Shown: positions 26,755 through 35,407, numbered from the stretch's first letter. The stretch is 64,000 nt of DNA from Runella zeae DSM 19591 (GCF_000423565.1 NZ_AUIF01000031.1:80393-144392); one strand, 5' to 3'. Numbers and translations are program-made. Notes: a model not told the origin generated them from the sequence alone.

Positions 26755-27546
26755 ATGGGACTATTTGACTTCTTTAAAAAGAAAGAACAGCCGAAAGAAA
26801 CAAAAAAAAGCAACATTCTTCTTGCAATGCCAATGTTCAACAATGGAGAAACGTTTGAGTTGGAGAAAGTTACCGACTATTTAAAAAACAATTGGAATAC
26901 TTCCATTTCAGATGTAAATAGCGAAGGTAGAATAGTAACATTTTCAATTCAAGGTGAAACTATTGCACTTGCAACAATGCCTACTCAAATTCCTTGGGAC
27001 GATATTGAAGGAACCGCACAATACGCCTACAATTGGGTATCTGCAAGCCAAGATTTAAAAAATCATAATTCACATATTATTGTAACACTTATGTCAAATA
27101 AAAATAGCGAATTAGAACGATTCAAAATTTTGACTAAGGTTTTATCCTCAATTATTGCAACAACCAACTGTTTAGGCGTTTACCAAGGTTCTCAATCTTT
27201 ACTTATTCCAAGACAACAATACCTTGACAGTTCAGACGCATTAAAAACTAACCAAATTCCACTTGACCTTTGGGTATATATTGGGCTTCGAAAGGGCGAA
27301 AATGGAAATAGTGCATATACTTATGGACTCTCTGCTTTTGATAAACTTGAAATGGAGTTTATAAACACAAAACTTGATTTAGAAGAAATGTACAACTTTT
27401 TAGGGAATATTTGTGCATATGTAATCAATAGTAACGTCACTTTCAGAAGTGGTGAGACATTGGGTTATACAGCCGAACAAAAAATTAAAATTACCAAGTC
27501 AAAAGGAGTATTTGTAGAAGGAGAATCTTTTAAATTTGAAATTTAG
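26755..27546 (+). CDS. DUF4261 domain protein (array gene 3)
   Basis: A 263-residue cytoplasmic protein. The N-terminus is charged (MGLFDFFKKKEQPKE) and the body matches DUF4261 (ALATMPTQIPWDDIEGTAQY, WVYIGLRKG). DUF4261 proteins are often found in variable gene clusters, and their role is unknown. Confidence 0.8.
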   Translation: MGLFDFFKKKEQPKETKKSNILLAMPMFNNGETFELEKVTDYLKNNWNTSISDVNSEGRIVTFSIQGETIALATMPTQIPWDDIEGTAQYAYNWVSASQDLKNHNSHIIVTLMSNKNSELERFKILTKVLSSIIATTNCLGVYQGSQSLLIPRQQYLDSSDALKTNQIPLDLWVYIGLRKGENGNSAYTYGLSAFDKLEMEFINTKLDLEEMYNFLGNICAYVINSNVTFRSGETLGYTAEQKIKITKSKGVFVEGESFKFEI

Positions 27547-27557
27547 ATTTAAAGTTT

Positions 27558-27695
27558 GTGCACAACATCGGTTTGGCAATAGTGGGGTCAGGCAGTTGTA
27601 AATTCAACATTAGTAATTCTATTTGGCTTTTGTGCAAAGGTGGGGCTGACGATTTCCAAATGCCCCACCATCGCCAATACGTAACCGTTAGCAGT
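27558..27695 (+). repeat. attC-like palindrome 3
   Basis: The left end is CAACATCGGTTTGGCAATAG, then TGGGG (to 27587). The right end is CCCCACCATCGCCAATACG, then TAACCGTTAGCAG (to 27694). The arms pair with unpaired extra bases, as in attC sites. An internal GGGGTCAGGC follows the left arm. Confidence 0.6.
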
Positions 27696-27726
27696 AATTG
27701 CACCGATCAACAAACACGACACAAAA

Positions 27727-28152
27727 ATGGACAATTCAATTTCAATAGCATTCGGCACACCAGAACACGGTTGGCTACCTGTTGACTTCTCTTACAAAGA
27801 CTTTCATTTGGACTTTGGAGCATCAGACGTTTTAAATAACCCGACTGAAGAACTTTATAATGCAGTTACAAAATTACAAGACAATGAAGTCAAACGGATA
27901 ACTTGGTGGTTAGAACCAGAAGCGTATTTTTTTGACTTTGAGAGAAAGGGACAAGTAATAACCTTGACAATTATTGAAACTGACGACCTCCACAATGAGA
28001 GTGCTGCCGCGACAGAGCTAATAAAAATTACTGGAGACAACAAAGAAATAATTGAACCATTTCGTTATGTGTTAAAGCAGTTTTCTTCACAGACCTATGA
28101 AGAAAATCATTGGCCCTACAACTTAGACAAAAATAAAATAAAGAACTTATGA
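27727..28152 (+). CDS. Unknown acidic protein (array gene 4)
   Basis: A 141-residue acidic soluble protein (HGWLPVDFSYKDFHLDFGAS, ITWWLEPEAYFFDFERKGQV). It has the size and composition of an immunity or antitoxin-like protein, but I cannot assign a family. Confidence 0.7.
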   Translation: MDNSISIAFGTPEHGWLPVDFSYKDFHLDFGASDVLNNPTEELYNAVTKLQDNEVKRITWWLEPEAYFFDFERKGQVITLTIIETDDLHNESAAATELIKITGDNKEIIEPFRYVLKQFSSQTYEENHWPYNLDKNKIKNL

Positions 28153-28189
28153 CAGATTGGTTAGTGCTGACCGAAGGAAATGGAACTAC

Positions 28190-28334
28190 GGCTAACAAAC
28201 GTTTGGCTCAATGGCGGGTGACGTGGTTAATTGAACATTCTACCTCGCATCAATCCCGATAGCCATCAGGAGGGTGTATTCACAGTTTTGTACTCCGAAA
28301 TCCGCAAACGCCAAACCGTTAACCGTTAGTAGCA
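28190..28334 (+). repeat. attC-like palindrome 4
   Basis: It starts GGCTAACAAACGTTTGGC and ends GCCAAACCGTTAACCGTTAG. GTTTGGC pairs with GCCAAAC. GCGGGTGACGTGG follows the left arm. It closes the array, whose four cassettes measure about 1.87, 0.67, 0.98 and 0.64 kb from boundary to boundary. Confidence 0.6.
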
Positions 28335-28497
28335 ACCGTATATATAGTTAATTTGATAGCAAATTTTAAGGTCGACTTGCAAAATTTGCATTCCCAGACA
28401 ACGATTTTGCTATCAAATTAAAGTGGCCATTGAATGCATCACAACAGGAGCCGCAAAAAGACCGCTTCAAAATGATAGCAAAATGCTCATTTTGGCC
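28335..28497. other. TGATAGCAAA repeat cluster beside integrase
   Basis: This gap holds an inverted pair (TTTGATAGCAAATTT at 28352-28366; ATTTTGCTATCAAAT at 28404-28418) and the right copy of the 17-bp direct repeat (28469-28485), which ends 12 bases before the integrase stop. Such clustered direct and inverted sites are typical of an attachment region. No gene is seen. Confidence 0.5.
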
Positions 28498-29706
28498 TTA
28501 AATCAAACCTGCTTGCTTAAAAGCATGGATTAATGTATCCACAAACACAATCGTGTAACTTTCCTCCGTCTGTTTGATTGTCGAATGCCCCATCGAATCC
28601 CGAATCACTTCCATGCGTAGACCTTTGTTGAGCAAATACGAACCAAACGTTTTACAAAGATTCTTCACCGACATATCTGTTCCCACCCCTATTGCCTTTA
28701 GTATGTGCTTTAGGTTCTTTAGAAGCGTCGCGTACTTCAGGTAAGGAAGAAACCCGTTGTACTTGTCCAAAATCGCTTTGGCAGGCGCTAACAAAGGAAT
28801 GTAGGTGTCATCAGGAATAGAACCTCCTCGAAACAGCTTCGTACGTTTCATCGTAATTAGTTTTACCCCCTTCAATTCAACAATATCCTTACTGCTATCA
28901 AAATCCACGTAATCGCAATAATCCAACCCTGTAAAGGCCAAAAACACCATTACATCCGCCGTTTGCTGCAAAAAAATATCTTGTGAACGGTAGCTTACAA
29001 GCCGTTCCAACTGCTCAAAGGTCAAGGGATTCGCTTTCTTGGGCTTTGTACGAGGGCAGGGGACATCAAAAATAGGATTCGAGTCAGTATCTCCCACTTT
29101 TTTGGATAACGCAAATGACTTCTTCAAATAACTCACATAGCGGCTTACGTGGTCTTGACCAAATTCTTTGCTGTATAAGAAGCGTCGGTATTTTTCGGCC
29201 ACTGGGTGCGTAAACTGCACCACTTCTATGGCTTCCCATTTCTCCTTCTTCAAAAATTCCCCTAAATATTCATAGCACTTATCATACTTATCCAAAGTCT
29301 TTTGCTTGAGTCTGGGGGCTGTAGGGTCAGTGGGGTTCTTTAATTCTTCCAAAAGGCATTCAAAAGACTTCATGACCGTAATACGCTTTTCTTTCTTGCC
29401 CACATAAACATCGACTAAATACTGAGGCGTCACAAAATCTTTGACCAGACATAGTTCTTGGTGTAACTTATCCAATCCTGCTTTGATGCTACTCAAACGC
29501 CTGTTTTGGGATTGTACTTCTTCGGACGAGCCTATTATCTTTTGTTGGACGCCGCTCCATTTGTTGCCCATCACCGATATGCCCGTTGAACGAGGTGAAG
29601 AATAAATCCCGTCAATGTTGACTACAAATTGAATCGTAGCGGGCAGGTTGTAATCTGGCTGTTTGTTTATACGCGTGTAGCGTAATTTGAAATGAACATC
29701 AAACAT
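28498..29706 (-). CDS. Divergent tyrosine recombinase
   Basis: A 402-residue Bacteroidota-type integrase: an N-terminal arm-binding domain (about 1-85), a SAM-like core-binding domain (about 105-205) and a catalytic domain (about 225-400). The final box MGHSTIKQTEESY keeps the His and the nucleophilic Tyr, and a Lys lies in MKRTK. The Arg-I box reads FTGLDYCDY, with no Arg, and the HxxR box appears as KNLCKTFGS, with neither His nor Arg. The ATG at 29706 is used; a TTG upstream is not. Its 3' end faces the cassette array. It may be inactive, or a divergent type. Confidence 0.85.
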   Translation of the reverse strand: MFDVHFKLRYTRINKQPDYNLPATIQFVVNIDGIYSSPRSTGISVMGNKWSGVQQKIIGSSEEVQSQNRRLSSIKAGLDKLHQELCLVKDFVTPQYLVDVYVGKKEKRITVMKSFECLLEELKNPTDPTAPRLKQKTLDKYDKCYEYLGEFLKKEKWEAIEVVQFTHPVAEKYRRFLYSKEFGQDHVSRYVSYLKKSFALSKKVGDTDSNPIFDVPCPRTKPKKANPLTFEQLERLVSYRSQDIFLQQTADVMVFLAFTGLDYCDYVDFDSSKDIVELKGVKLITMKRTKLFRGGSIPDDTYIPLLAPAKAILDKYNGFLPYLKYATLLKNLKHILKAIGVGTDMSVKNLCKTFGSYLLNKGLRMEVIRDSMGHSTIKQTEESYTIVFVDTLIHAFKQAGLI

Positions 29707-29878
29707 GATTCTTTTTTCATGATTTACTTTTGATTTGAGGTGAAACAATGCGAGGGCAAACGCTCCTCAAATCATTGACGGAAGTAGAGATAGAAAGACA
29801 CCTAAAAAAGCGATGATTTCTATCATTAGAAATGAGCTAAATGATAGTAATAGCCGCCACAAAAGAAGCTCTAAAATG

Positions 29879-29920
29879 ATGTACCTATCAAAAAAAACGA
29901 TGTACCTAAATATGTACCTA
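29879..29920 (+). repeat. Three ATGTACCTA direct repeats
   Basis: ATGTACCTA occurs at 29879-29887, 29900-29908 and 29912-29920 in the integrase upstream region. It may be a binding-site array for the recombinase or a regulator. The rest of the 29707-30067 gap shows only a terminator. Confidence 0.4.
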
Positions 29921-29954
29921 GAGACAACTACTTGAAAGGTAGGGCAGAAACGCA

Positions 29955-29978
29955 AAAACCGCGTAAAAACGCGGTTTT
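29955..29978 (-). terminator. Terminator after the XRE gene
   Basis: Perfect 9-bp arms AAAACCGCG / CGCGGTTTT with loop TAAAAA, followed on the minus strand by a T run. It lies 90 bases beyond the stop of the XRE regulator gene. Confidence 0.65.
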
Positions 29979-30067
29979 CAGCTTAAAATCAACTTTGTAG
30001 CTCCCGAAGCTGGGCGCACAAAAAATCAAGTAACTAACTTATAATGAGGCTGATAAACCCTAAAGGT

Positions 30068-30502
30068 TTATGAGTGTATGTGAATTTGTATGTAAATACC
30101 CAAAAAAAAACCAAAACCTACAAATCCAGCCGCACATACACTATCCGACTTTCCCGCCAAAACCTCAATTGTATGAGCTTGGCTCTTGACGGTTTCTCTT
30201 AAATCTTTAATAGTACTCTTCATCTCTTCAATTAATAATAATAAATAAGAAGAGTCCTTACTTAAAGAACTTTGTTCTGACACATTTTCTTGTTTTTGTC
30301 TGCTTTCAATTTCCTCTACTGTAACGTTTAAGGCATTTGCCCAATTCTCTAGCTCTTCATAAGTCATTGTTTTTCGGGCAAATGTATCGTAAATATACTG
30401 CCTTCCCTTCCCTAGCCTTTCTGCAAGGTCCTTTTTCTTCAACCGCTTCTCCTCTATTAACTGACTAATAATCAATCCAATAGGCAAAATTTGTGGATTC
30501 AT
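30068..30502 (-). CDS. XRE-family regulator with membrane tail
   Basis: A 144-residue protein. Residues 10-65 form a lambda-repressor-like helix-turn-helix (KKKDLAERLGKGRQYIYDTF). A helical coiled segment follows (about 85-115), and the C-terminus is hydrophobic (AAGFVGFGFFLGIYIQI), a possible membrane anchor. It is divergent from the block A operon, with paired operator-like repeats between them, so it is the likely repressor of the element. Confidence 0.82.
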   Translation of the reverse strand: MNPQILPIGLIISQLIEEKRLKKKDLAERLGKGRQYIYDTFARKTMTYEELENWANALNVTVEEIESRQKQENVSEQSSLSKDSSYLLLLIEEMKSTIKDLRETVKSQAHTIEVLAGKSDSVCAAGFVGFGFFLGIYIQIHIHS

Positions 30503-30545
30503 GGAAAAAAATATATAAGGTTGCTTTGATTAATAAAGTATTTTG

Positions 30546-30598
30546 TTCTTACATTTGTCTTACATTTTTAACTACAAAATGTACGAAAATGTAAGACA
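30546..30598. promoter_or_regulatory. Operator-like TCTTACATT repeats
   Basis: CTTACATTT occurs twice in tandem (30548-30556, 30559-30567), and the 13-bp TGTCTTACATTTT (30556-30568) is matched by its exact complement at 30586-30598. They lie in the divergent promoter between the XRE gene and block A. The same motif returns at 59379-59435. Confidence 0.6.
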
Positions 30599-30608
30599 TA
30601 TATTGTAA

Positions 30609-30632
30609 CAAAGTTTGTGACAAAGTTTGTAA
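30609..30632. promoter_or_regulatory. Tandem ACAAAGTTTGT repeat
   Basis: ACAAAGTTTGT is repeated twice in tandem just before the block A operon start, a second possible operator pair. Confidence 0.4.
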
Positions 30633-30669
30633 AAGTCAAGTAAAAGCCCAAAAACACGTAAAAACACCT

Positions 30670-30924
30670 ATGGAAAAAGCAGAAACCAATGTCAAAACCT
30701 TAAAAGGAAGGTACAATGAGCTTGAAATATCTTGTAGAGAAAAATGGCTCGAACTCCAATCAGATTTGGTAAGACTAGAAATGCTTGAATACTTCAAGAG
30801 AACTTTACTTGTCAAGCCCCACTATAACTTACGCAAAGTAGATGCGGCAGTAGCTGTTTTAATGAAAAAGTATCTAGGCTATACTGATGACAATTTCCTT
30901 AATAACAATCACATTCTTTCTTAA
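30670..30924 (+). CDS. Small helical protein, unknown (block A)
   Basis: An 84-residue, charged, largely helical protein, first of the rightward block A genes. I recognise no family. The stop is followed within one base by the next start. Confidence 0.6.
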   Translation: MEKAETNVKTLKGRYNELEISCREKWLELQSDLVRLEMLEYFKRTLLVKPHYNLRKVDAAVAVLMKKYLGYTDDNFLNNNHILS

Positions 30925-30925
30925 C

Positions 30926-31081
30926 ATGAAAATCGCCCCTACCTCCGAAACTCCCAAGCATCATTGGTCGTATCCAGTACTTTTCTGGATTCTCCTTTTT
31001 GCTCCTTTCATCGGCGTTTTTAGCCTTGGATTGCCCTTTTACTATTGCTGCCTCACTTGGATTCCATTGTTCTTTTATTGA
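30926..31081 (+). CDS. Small membrane protein (block A)
   Basis: A 51-residue protein with one or two hydrophobic helices (YPVLFWILLFAPFIGVFSLG, then LPFYYCCLTWIPLFFY). The ATG at 30926 directly follows the preceding stop. The function is unknown; the small size and membrane nature recall phage or conjugative-element membrane proteins. Confidence 0.5.
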   Translation: MKIAPTSETPKHHWSYPVLFWILLFAPFIGVFSLGLPFYYCCLTWIPLFFY

Positions 31082-31190
31082 GATTTTTCATACCCCGTAA
31101 ATACTATTTATTCGTGTATTGCTCAGGTACTAGCTACCTACTTAGCTAGGCAGAATCCTGCCCTGCCCTATCTTTAACCCTGCAAAAACC

Positions 31191-31502
31191 ATGACACTTG
31201 CTACCAAAGAACGAGAACAAGCCTTACAAAACCTAGCTAGTATAGTAGAAGAAGGATTGGCCGCACGAGGCAATGCCCATGCCCAACGAACTGCCCTGCT
31301 TCGTATCCCCAATTTTGCCAACCAAGCCTCCGTAGCCCCCCTCGACTGGATTGAATGGTATTTCACGCAGAAAAGCCAAAATGCTCCTTCTAACACTGAA
31401 GGTATCCATTGCAAGGGATGCGACCGAACCTTTCCCAACCTCTATGCCTACAATGGACACGGCCCCACCAAATGCCAAACCAACCGTTTGAGACAACAAT
31501 GA
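31191..31502 (+). CDS. Small zinc-finger-like protein (block A)
   Basis: A 103-residue protein whose C-terminus has CKGCDRTFPNLYAYNGHGPT followed by a further Cys, a C2H2/C2HC-like metal site (about 74-96). The N-terminal part is helical. It overlaps the next gene by ATGA. It may bind nucleic acid. Confidence 0.65.
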   Translation: MTLATKEREQALQNLASIVEEGLAARGNAHAQRTALLRIPNFANQASVAPLDWIEWYFTQKSQNAPSNTEGIHCKGCDRTFPNLYAYNGHGPTKCQTNRLRQQ

Positions 31503-31714
31503 AGACTACCACCGAAAGCCGCGAATGGGCTGAACAACTCTGTCAGAAAATCGAAAAGCAGTACCAACGGGTAGAAGTTTATGAGAAAGCTGTGTCGATA
31601 GGCGCATCCTATCCCAACTGGGCTTGCCTTCTCAGGTTTGGTAAAACAAAAAAGGGATTGGCCTTACAGCACTTCAAGGCTATAAGGGATTTTTTAGAAG
31701 AAAGAATAAACTAA
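31499..31714 (+). CDS. Unknown 71-residue protein (block A)
   Basis: Its ATG overlaps the preceding stop (ATGA at 31499-31502). Helical and basic, with no recognised motif. Upstream in-frame codons lie within the previous gene and are not used. Confidence 0.6.
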   Translation: MKTTTESREWAEQLCQKIEKQYQRVEVYEKAVSIGASYPNWACLLRFGKTKKGLALQHFKAIRDFLEERIN

Positions 31715-31786
31715 AGTTTATGCCCGATTTCAATACATAAAAGTACTCATTTTCAGTCATTTTTACAAACTTTCACCCCTAAAAAA

Positions 31787-32476
31787 ATGCTTAAAAATAC
31801 CGTTACCGCAGGGATTTGGTCTCAGTACCAACGTCACGCCGCACCCGCTTCTTTCTTTCCTCGAAAACCTGCTTTTTCAATGGCCAAGACCAAAGCTAAA
31901 CTAGCCGAGTTTTTCCATTCCAACGAGCAAATCAGAAAACTATGCCAAGAAAACAAGGATACCTATCCACGTATGCACCAAAGCGTTCAGAACACCGCTT
32001 GGCAACTGCTCATGCACTACATCAAAAATTGGGGAAAACCTACCGCCCGTGCCTACGAAATCCGAATCACCCACAGCTATCTTAGGAAAGCCCTCAACGA
32101 TAGTTGTTGCATTGCTACTATCAAAAATCACATCAATAAGCTCTTGGGGATGTACAAGCCATTTTTGACCGAAAAGTACCGTGGTGGATTGGGACTGCAC
32201 GACCAAAACACCCCCTGTATCATCCTCAAAGTTAACCCACTGGTGCTTCAATTTGAGGATGAGAGGCACAACGAAGCCGTCAAGGTCGGCGAACTATCCG
32301 CCGAAGAATCACGCTACAAAACCCAACAAACCAACCAAAAACACCGTGTAGTAGGGGCTTCTATCATGGCCGCCAAAGCTCAGGTCGAAAAACAAACCCA
32401 AAAACGCTCCGAAACGCCGTCGGCCATCGCTTCGATTTTTGAAAGCTCGTTTGCCCATTTTTTAAAAAGGGAATAG
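31787..32476 (+). CDS. Putative replication or DNA-binding protein
   Basis: A 229-residue basic protein. Residues about 85-155 look like a winged helix (ITHSYLRKALNDSCCIATIK, NHINKLLGMYKPFLTEKYRG). The position, directly before a palindrome-rich gap, and the basic wHTH suggest a replication initiator or regulator of the element. No family match can be claimed. Confidence 0.5.
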   Translation: MLKNTVTAGIWSQYQRHAAPASFFPRKPAFSMAKTKAKLAEFFHSNEQIRKLCQENKDTYPRMHQSVQNTAWQLLMHYIKNWGKPTARAYEIRITHSYLRKALNDSCCIATIKNHINKLLGMYKPFLTEKYRGGLGLHDQNTPCIILKVNPLVLQFEDERHNEAVKVGELSAEESRYKTQQTNQKHRVVGASIMAAKAQVEKQTQKRSETPSAIASIFESSFAHFLKRE

Positions 32477-32726
32477 CTAATTTTTGACTATAAGTACAGA
32501 CACAAGTACTGAATCCGTACCTATCTGTACTCGTCTGAACTTCTAAAAGGACTTTTAGTAAGGTCTTCGACCTTTTATCCCAAAAAATCCTCCCTGTTCC
32601 GATAAAATGTACCGAAAAGTGACGACCCGTTCAGATTCTGAACTTGGGGTAAGGGGGGGCGCGGCCCGATTTTTCTTGACAAATATCTTAACATACTGAC
32701 TATCAACACATTAAATCAAGCCAATC
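32477..32726. other. Palindrome-rich gap, candidate origin
   Basis: No gene is seen. Several hairpins lie close together: AGTACAGA / TCTGTACT at about 32500-32540, AAGGTC-TTC-GACCTT at about 32560-32574, GTTCAG-ATT-CTGAAC at about 32629-32643, and a G-run and GC-rich GGGGGGGCGCGGCCC. With the DNA-binding protein gene upstream, this could be an origin or a control region. Confidence 0.35.
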
Positions 32727-33197
32727 ATGAACACTACCGTATTCAAGCCTGCTACTAAATCCGAAAGCCCATTTGATGAAGCAAATAGCCTCTTGGCTAT
32801 CACCATTTACCACCAAAACCCCGTCAATCATCAAGGTAAAAAGAACCTAAAGTATTACCTCAAAAAGAAAATAGACCGCGAATACGACGCCCTTCTCAAC
32901 GAAGATGAAAGGCTAATGCTCGAACTCAATAGGTCGGTCAGATTCATCGAAAACAAGCTAAAATCACGCTATGGTGACAATCAAATGACCTCCATACAAA
33001 TCTATTTCAACGACAACAAAGGAGGGACGATTCCCGAAAGTCACCCCAATGCCATGCTTTGCAAACTCAACATCTTCACGAATGGGCAATGTGAGCCTCA
33101 TGTCAACCGAGACATCATCCCTACCCAAGAAGGGATTGATTTTGTGACCAAAATCATGGAATCATGGCAGTACTACATCCAACAAGCCCGTCGATAG
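32727..33197 (+). CDS. Unknown 156-residue protein (block A)
   Basis: A soluble protein rich in charged residues, with no recognised domain. It is two bases upstream of the next start and is presumably co-transcribed. Confidence 0.6.
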   Translation: MNTTVFKPATKSESPFDEANSLLAITIYHQNPVNHQGKKNLKYYLKKKIDREYDALLNEDERLMLELNRSVRFIENKLKSRYGDNQMTSIQIYFNDNKGGTIPESHPNAMLCKLNIFTNGQCEPHVNRDIIPTQEGIDFVTKIMESWQYYIQQARR

Positions 33198-33199
33198 CC

Positions 33200-33655
33200 A
33201 TGCACGCTTATTTCTACTTCAAAAATTTAGCGGATAAGGCCGAAATCTACATTCAAGCCGCCGAAGTGGATTGGATAGAATGGACGCTCATGGCCAAAAT
33301 CTACCCTCCCTGCCACGATTTTGACAGGCTCGAACCCCTCAACCGTACTCCCGAAAATATCCTTCGCATCGCCCATATCAAAACCCTGCTAAAGGACATC
33401 GAAAAGTGGAAAAAATCGGGGCAGTTGTGGCACTATCAAGGTCCTAACGAAAGAGGGTTGAAAGTCAGGATTTCCGTTGAGGTCGCTATCATCCTTTTTG
33501 AGCTGTGTGAGGCTTCCAACAACAAAGAATTGAACATCCTCAAAGGCAATATCCAAACGCACTTGGCCAAGAATTTCAACCTCTTTTTGGGAGATATGAA
33601 ACGCGAATCTACCCCCGACAATGAAGAAGATTATCTCTGGTATTTTGAACACTAA
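33200..33655 (+). CDS. Unknown 151-residue protein (block A)
   Basis: The ATG at 33200 follows the previous stop by 2 bases, and earlier in-frame codons are inside that gene. It is acidic and soluble, with no recognised family. Confidence 0.6.
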   Translation: MHAYFYFKNLADKAEIYIQAAEVDWIEWTLMAKIYPPCHDFDRLEPLNRTPENILRIAHIKTLLKDIEKWKKSGQLWHYQGPNERGLKVRISVEVAIILFELCEASNNKELNILKGNIQTHLAKNFNLFLGDMKRESTPDNEEDYLWYFEH

Positions 33656-33667
33656 ACAACTATCTAC

Positions 33668-34033
33668 ATGAAACGAATCCAACTCATTTTTCTCTACTTT
33701 TTGGTAATTGGAATCATCATCCTTGGTTCTTTACATATGTCTCCTCCTGTCATTCCGATTGGTCAAGTTTTGGCCGTCGAACGTTCCGAAGATTCGACGG
33801 AGGTAAAAGCCGTTATCACTGCCGAAAACGCCCAAATCAAGCTCTTCTTTGTGAAGGCTGTACCCTACGTCAGCCCTGCCCGTATAGACGTCTTCGCCAA
33901 AGACATCAATGGAAATCCGCTCTACTACGACCCTCAAACGCTACTTCATGCTATCCCTGATTCTGTTTTTGTACAATTCAATCTCCCTTACCGAAATGAA
34001 CAACCAATGGAACCATCACATCAACCTTTTTGA
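33668..34033 (+). CDS. Single-pass membrane protein (block A)
   Basis: A 121-residue protein with an N-terminal helix (LIFLYFLVIGIIILGSLHM) and a beta-rich extracytoplasmic domain. It overlaps the next gene by 38 bases. No family is recognised. Confidence 0.6.
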   Translation: MKRIQLIFLYFLVIGIIILGSLHMSPPVIPIGQVLAVERSEDSTEVKAVITAENAQIKLFFVKAVPYVSPARIDVFAKDINGNPLYYDPQTLLHAIPDSVFVQFNLPYRNEQPMEPSHQPF

Positions 34034-34388
34034 GCAACAAGGTTACAAGCCACCTTTGACTTTTCCCAAAATCAATCTTGGCGAAAACTACAACAACAAA
34101 TTGGCCGCTACCCATAGTTTTCAGGTGCTTTTGCCTGAATCTGACCTTTACCAAGTGGGGGAAACTTACGAGATTCAGGTCAAAGGGAAAACCTTCCTAT
34201 ATGCCATTTGTGAAGCAATCAGCGTCTATCCTTTTTCACGCATCAGCAGCTTTGTATCACGCATTGATAGGGGAATGAAGCTCGAAGAATACCAACGACA
34301 ACTACAGTTTGAGTTTAGGCACTTGGGAAGCGTCGAAAACCTCAAATTCTACTTCATGAACATGGTCATCGTTAAAAACAAACCCTAA
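33996..34388 (+). CDS. Unknown 130-residue protein (block A)
   Basis: It starts inside the previous gene (MNNQWNHHINLFEQQG) and ends 4 bases before the methyltransferase gene. Beta-rich, with no recognised family. An earlier ATG at 33909 is possible but would deepen the overlap. Confidence 0.55.
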   Translation: MNNQWNHHINLFEQQGYKPPLTFPKINLGENYNNKLAATHSFQVLLPESDLYQVGETYEIQVKGKTFLYAICEAISVYPFSRISSFVSRIDRGMKLEEYQRQLQFEFRHLGSVENLKFYFMNMVIVKNKP

Positions 34389-34392
34389 TCAA

Positions 34393-35169
34393 ATGTTTTC
34401 TACCACCATAAAAAGCGGTGCTTCAGACAAAAGCTACTTTGGAGGCAAAGGGCAAGACGGGGTTTATCAGGCTATCATCAACGAAATCCCGCAATGCCAC
34501 GACTATTGGGAGATTTTTGCGGGAAATGCCTCTATTTACCGCAAACTGACCCAAAAGCCTGAGAGGTGTTTTTTGATTGAAAAAAACCAAAAACAGGCCA
34601 AACGATTAGCCCAAAACCTTGAGCTTAACAAGGTTTATAGTCTCACTGATTTGCAGCTTTATATTTTGCCTACCGAAGAACAAGGTACTTGGATAGTTTG
34701 GGCATCAGCCTTTGAGATTCTTGAATATATCCGAAAAGAAGCCATTGACCGCGAGCATACTTTCATCTTTTGTGACCCTCCTTACCCTCTTTCAACCCGT
34801 TCTTCTAACAATCGCTATAAGCACGAACTTACCGATGGTCAACATGAGCTACTTCTTACGGAGTTGTTGCAGTTTGAAAATGCACAAATAGGCATCACCA
34901 CCTACCCAAACGCCCTGTATGAGGAGAAGCTAACGGATTGGAGGAAAACTATCTACAGTTCAGTTACAAGAAGTGGTCAAGTTCGCACCGAGCATATGTA
35001 CATGAATTACGAGCCTCCCCAAAAACTGCAAGACACCTACTACATCGGCAAGGACTACCGAGAACGCGAAACGCTCAAAAAACAACAAAAGAATTGGGCC
35101 AAGAACTTTGCTCAGATGCACAAGCATCAGCGACAAGCCATCATCGAAAAGCTTATCAAACTCCTATAA
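34393..35169 (+). CDS. D12-class DNA N6-adenine methyltransferase
   Basis: A 258-residue Dam-like enzyme. The S-adenosylmethionine motif is YWEIFAGNASIYRKL (about 37-51), the catalytic motif IV is DPPYPLSTR (about 128-136), and SYFGGKG is the family start. There is no restriction enzyme next to it, so it is probably an element-encoded orphan methyltransferase for protection or control. Its last bases are part of a 30-bp repeat copied after the next gene. Confidence 0.85.
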   Translation: MFSTTIKSGASDKSYFGGKGQDGVYQAIINEIPQCHDYWEIFAGNASIYRKLTQKPERCFLIEKNQKQAKRLAQNLELNKVYSLTDLQLYILPTEEQGTWIVWASAFEILEYIRKEAIDREHTFIFCDPPYPLSTRSSNNRYKHELTDGQHELLLTELLQFENAQIGITTYPNALYEEKLTDWRKTIYSSVTRSGQVRTEHMYMNYEPPQKLQDTYYIGKDYRERETLKKQQKNWAKNFAQMHKHQRQAIIEKLIKLL

Positions 35170-35407
35170 AATCATACAAAAATGAGACTAATATCTGAAT
35201 ATGTTCTAGTTGATGAGACAATGAACAGTGTTAAATTTTTCGGTGACGAAGATTGGATTGAGGTAGAAGATTTAGATGCTTGGATTGCAGCGTTTTGGGA
35301 TGCTTGTCGAGATGTAGCAATGGAATTCAATGGCTGTTCAAGTATACTTGAAAGAGAAGCATTTAGTCAAACATTTGATCGAAAAGCTTATCAAACTCCT
35401 ATAAAAT
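35143..35407 (+). repeat. 30-bp direct repeats flanking a small gene
   Basis: The sequence from ATCGAAAAGC to CCTATAAAAT is identical at 35143-35172 and 35378-35407. The first copy encodes the end of the methyltransferase; the second encodes the end of the small gene in another frame. The intervening segment looks like an insertion with a duplicated end. Confidence 0.75.

Noticed and set aside
29767..29955. 62-residue hydrophobic minus-strand frame
   Set aside because: It overlies the ATGTACCTA repeats and an AT-rich region, with biased composition and no support.
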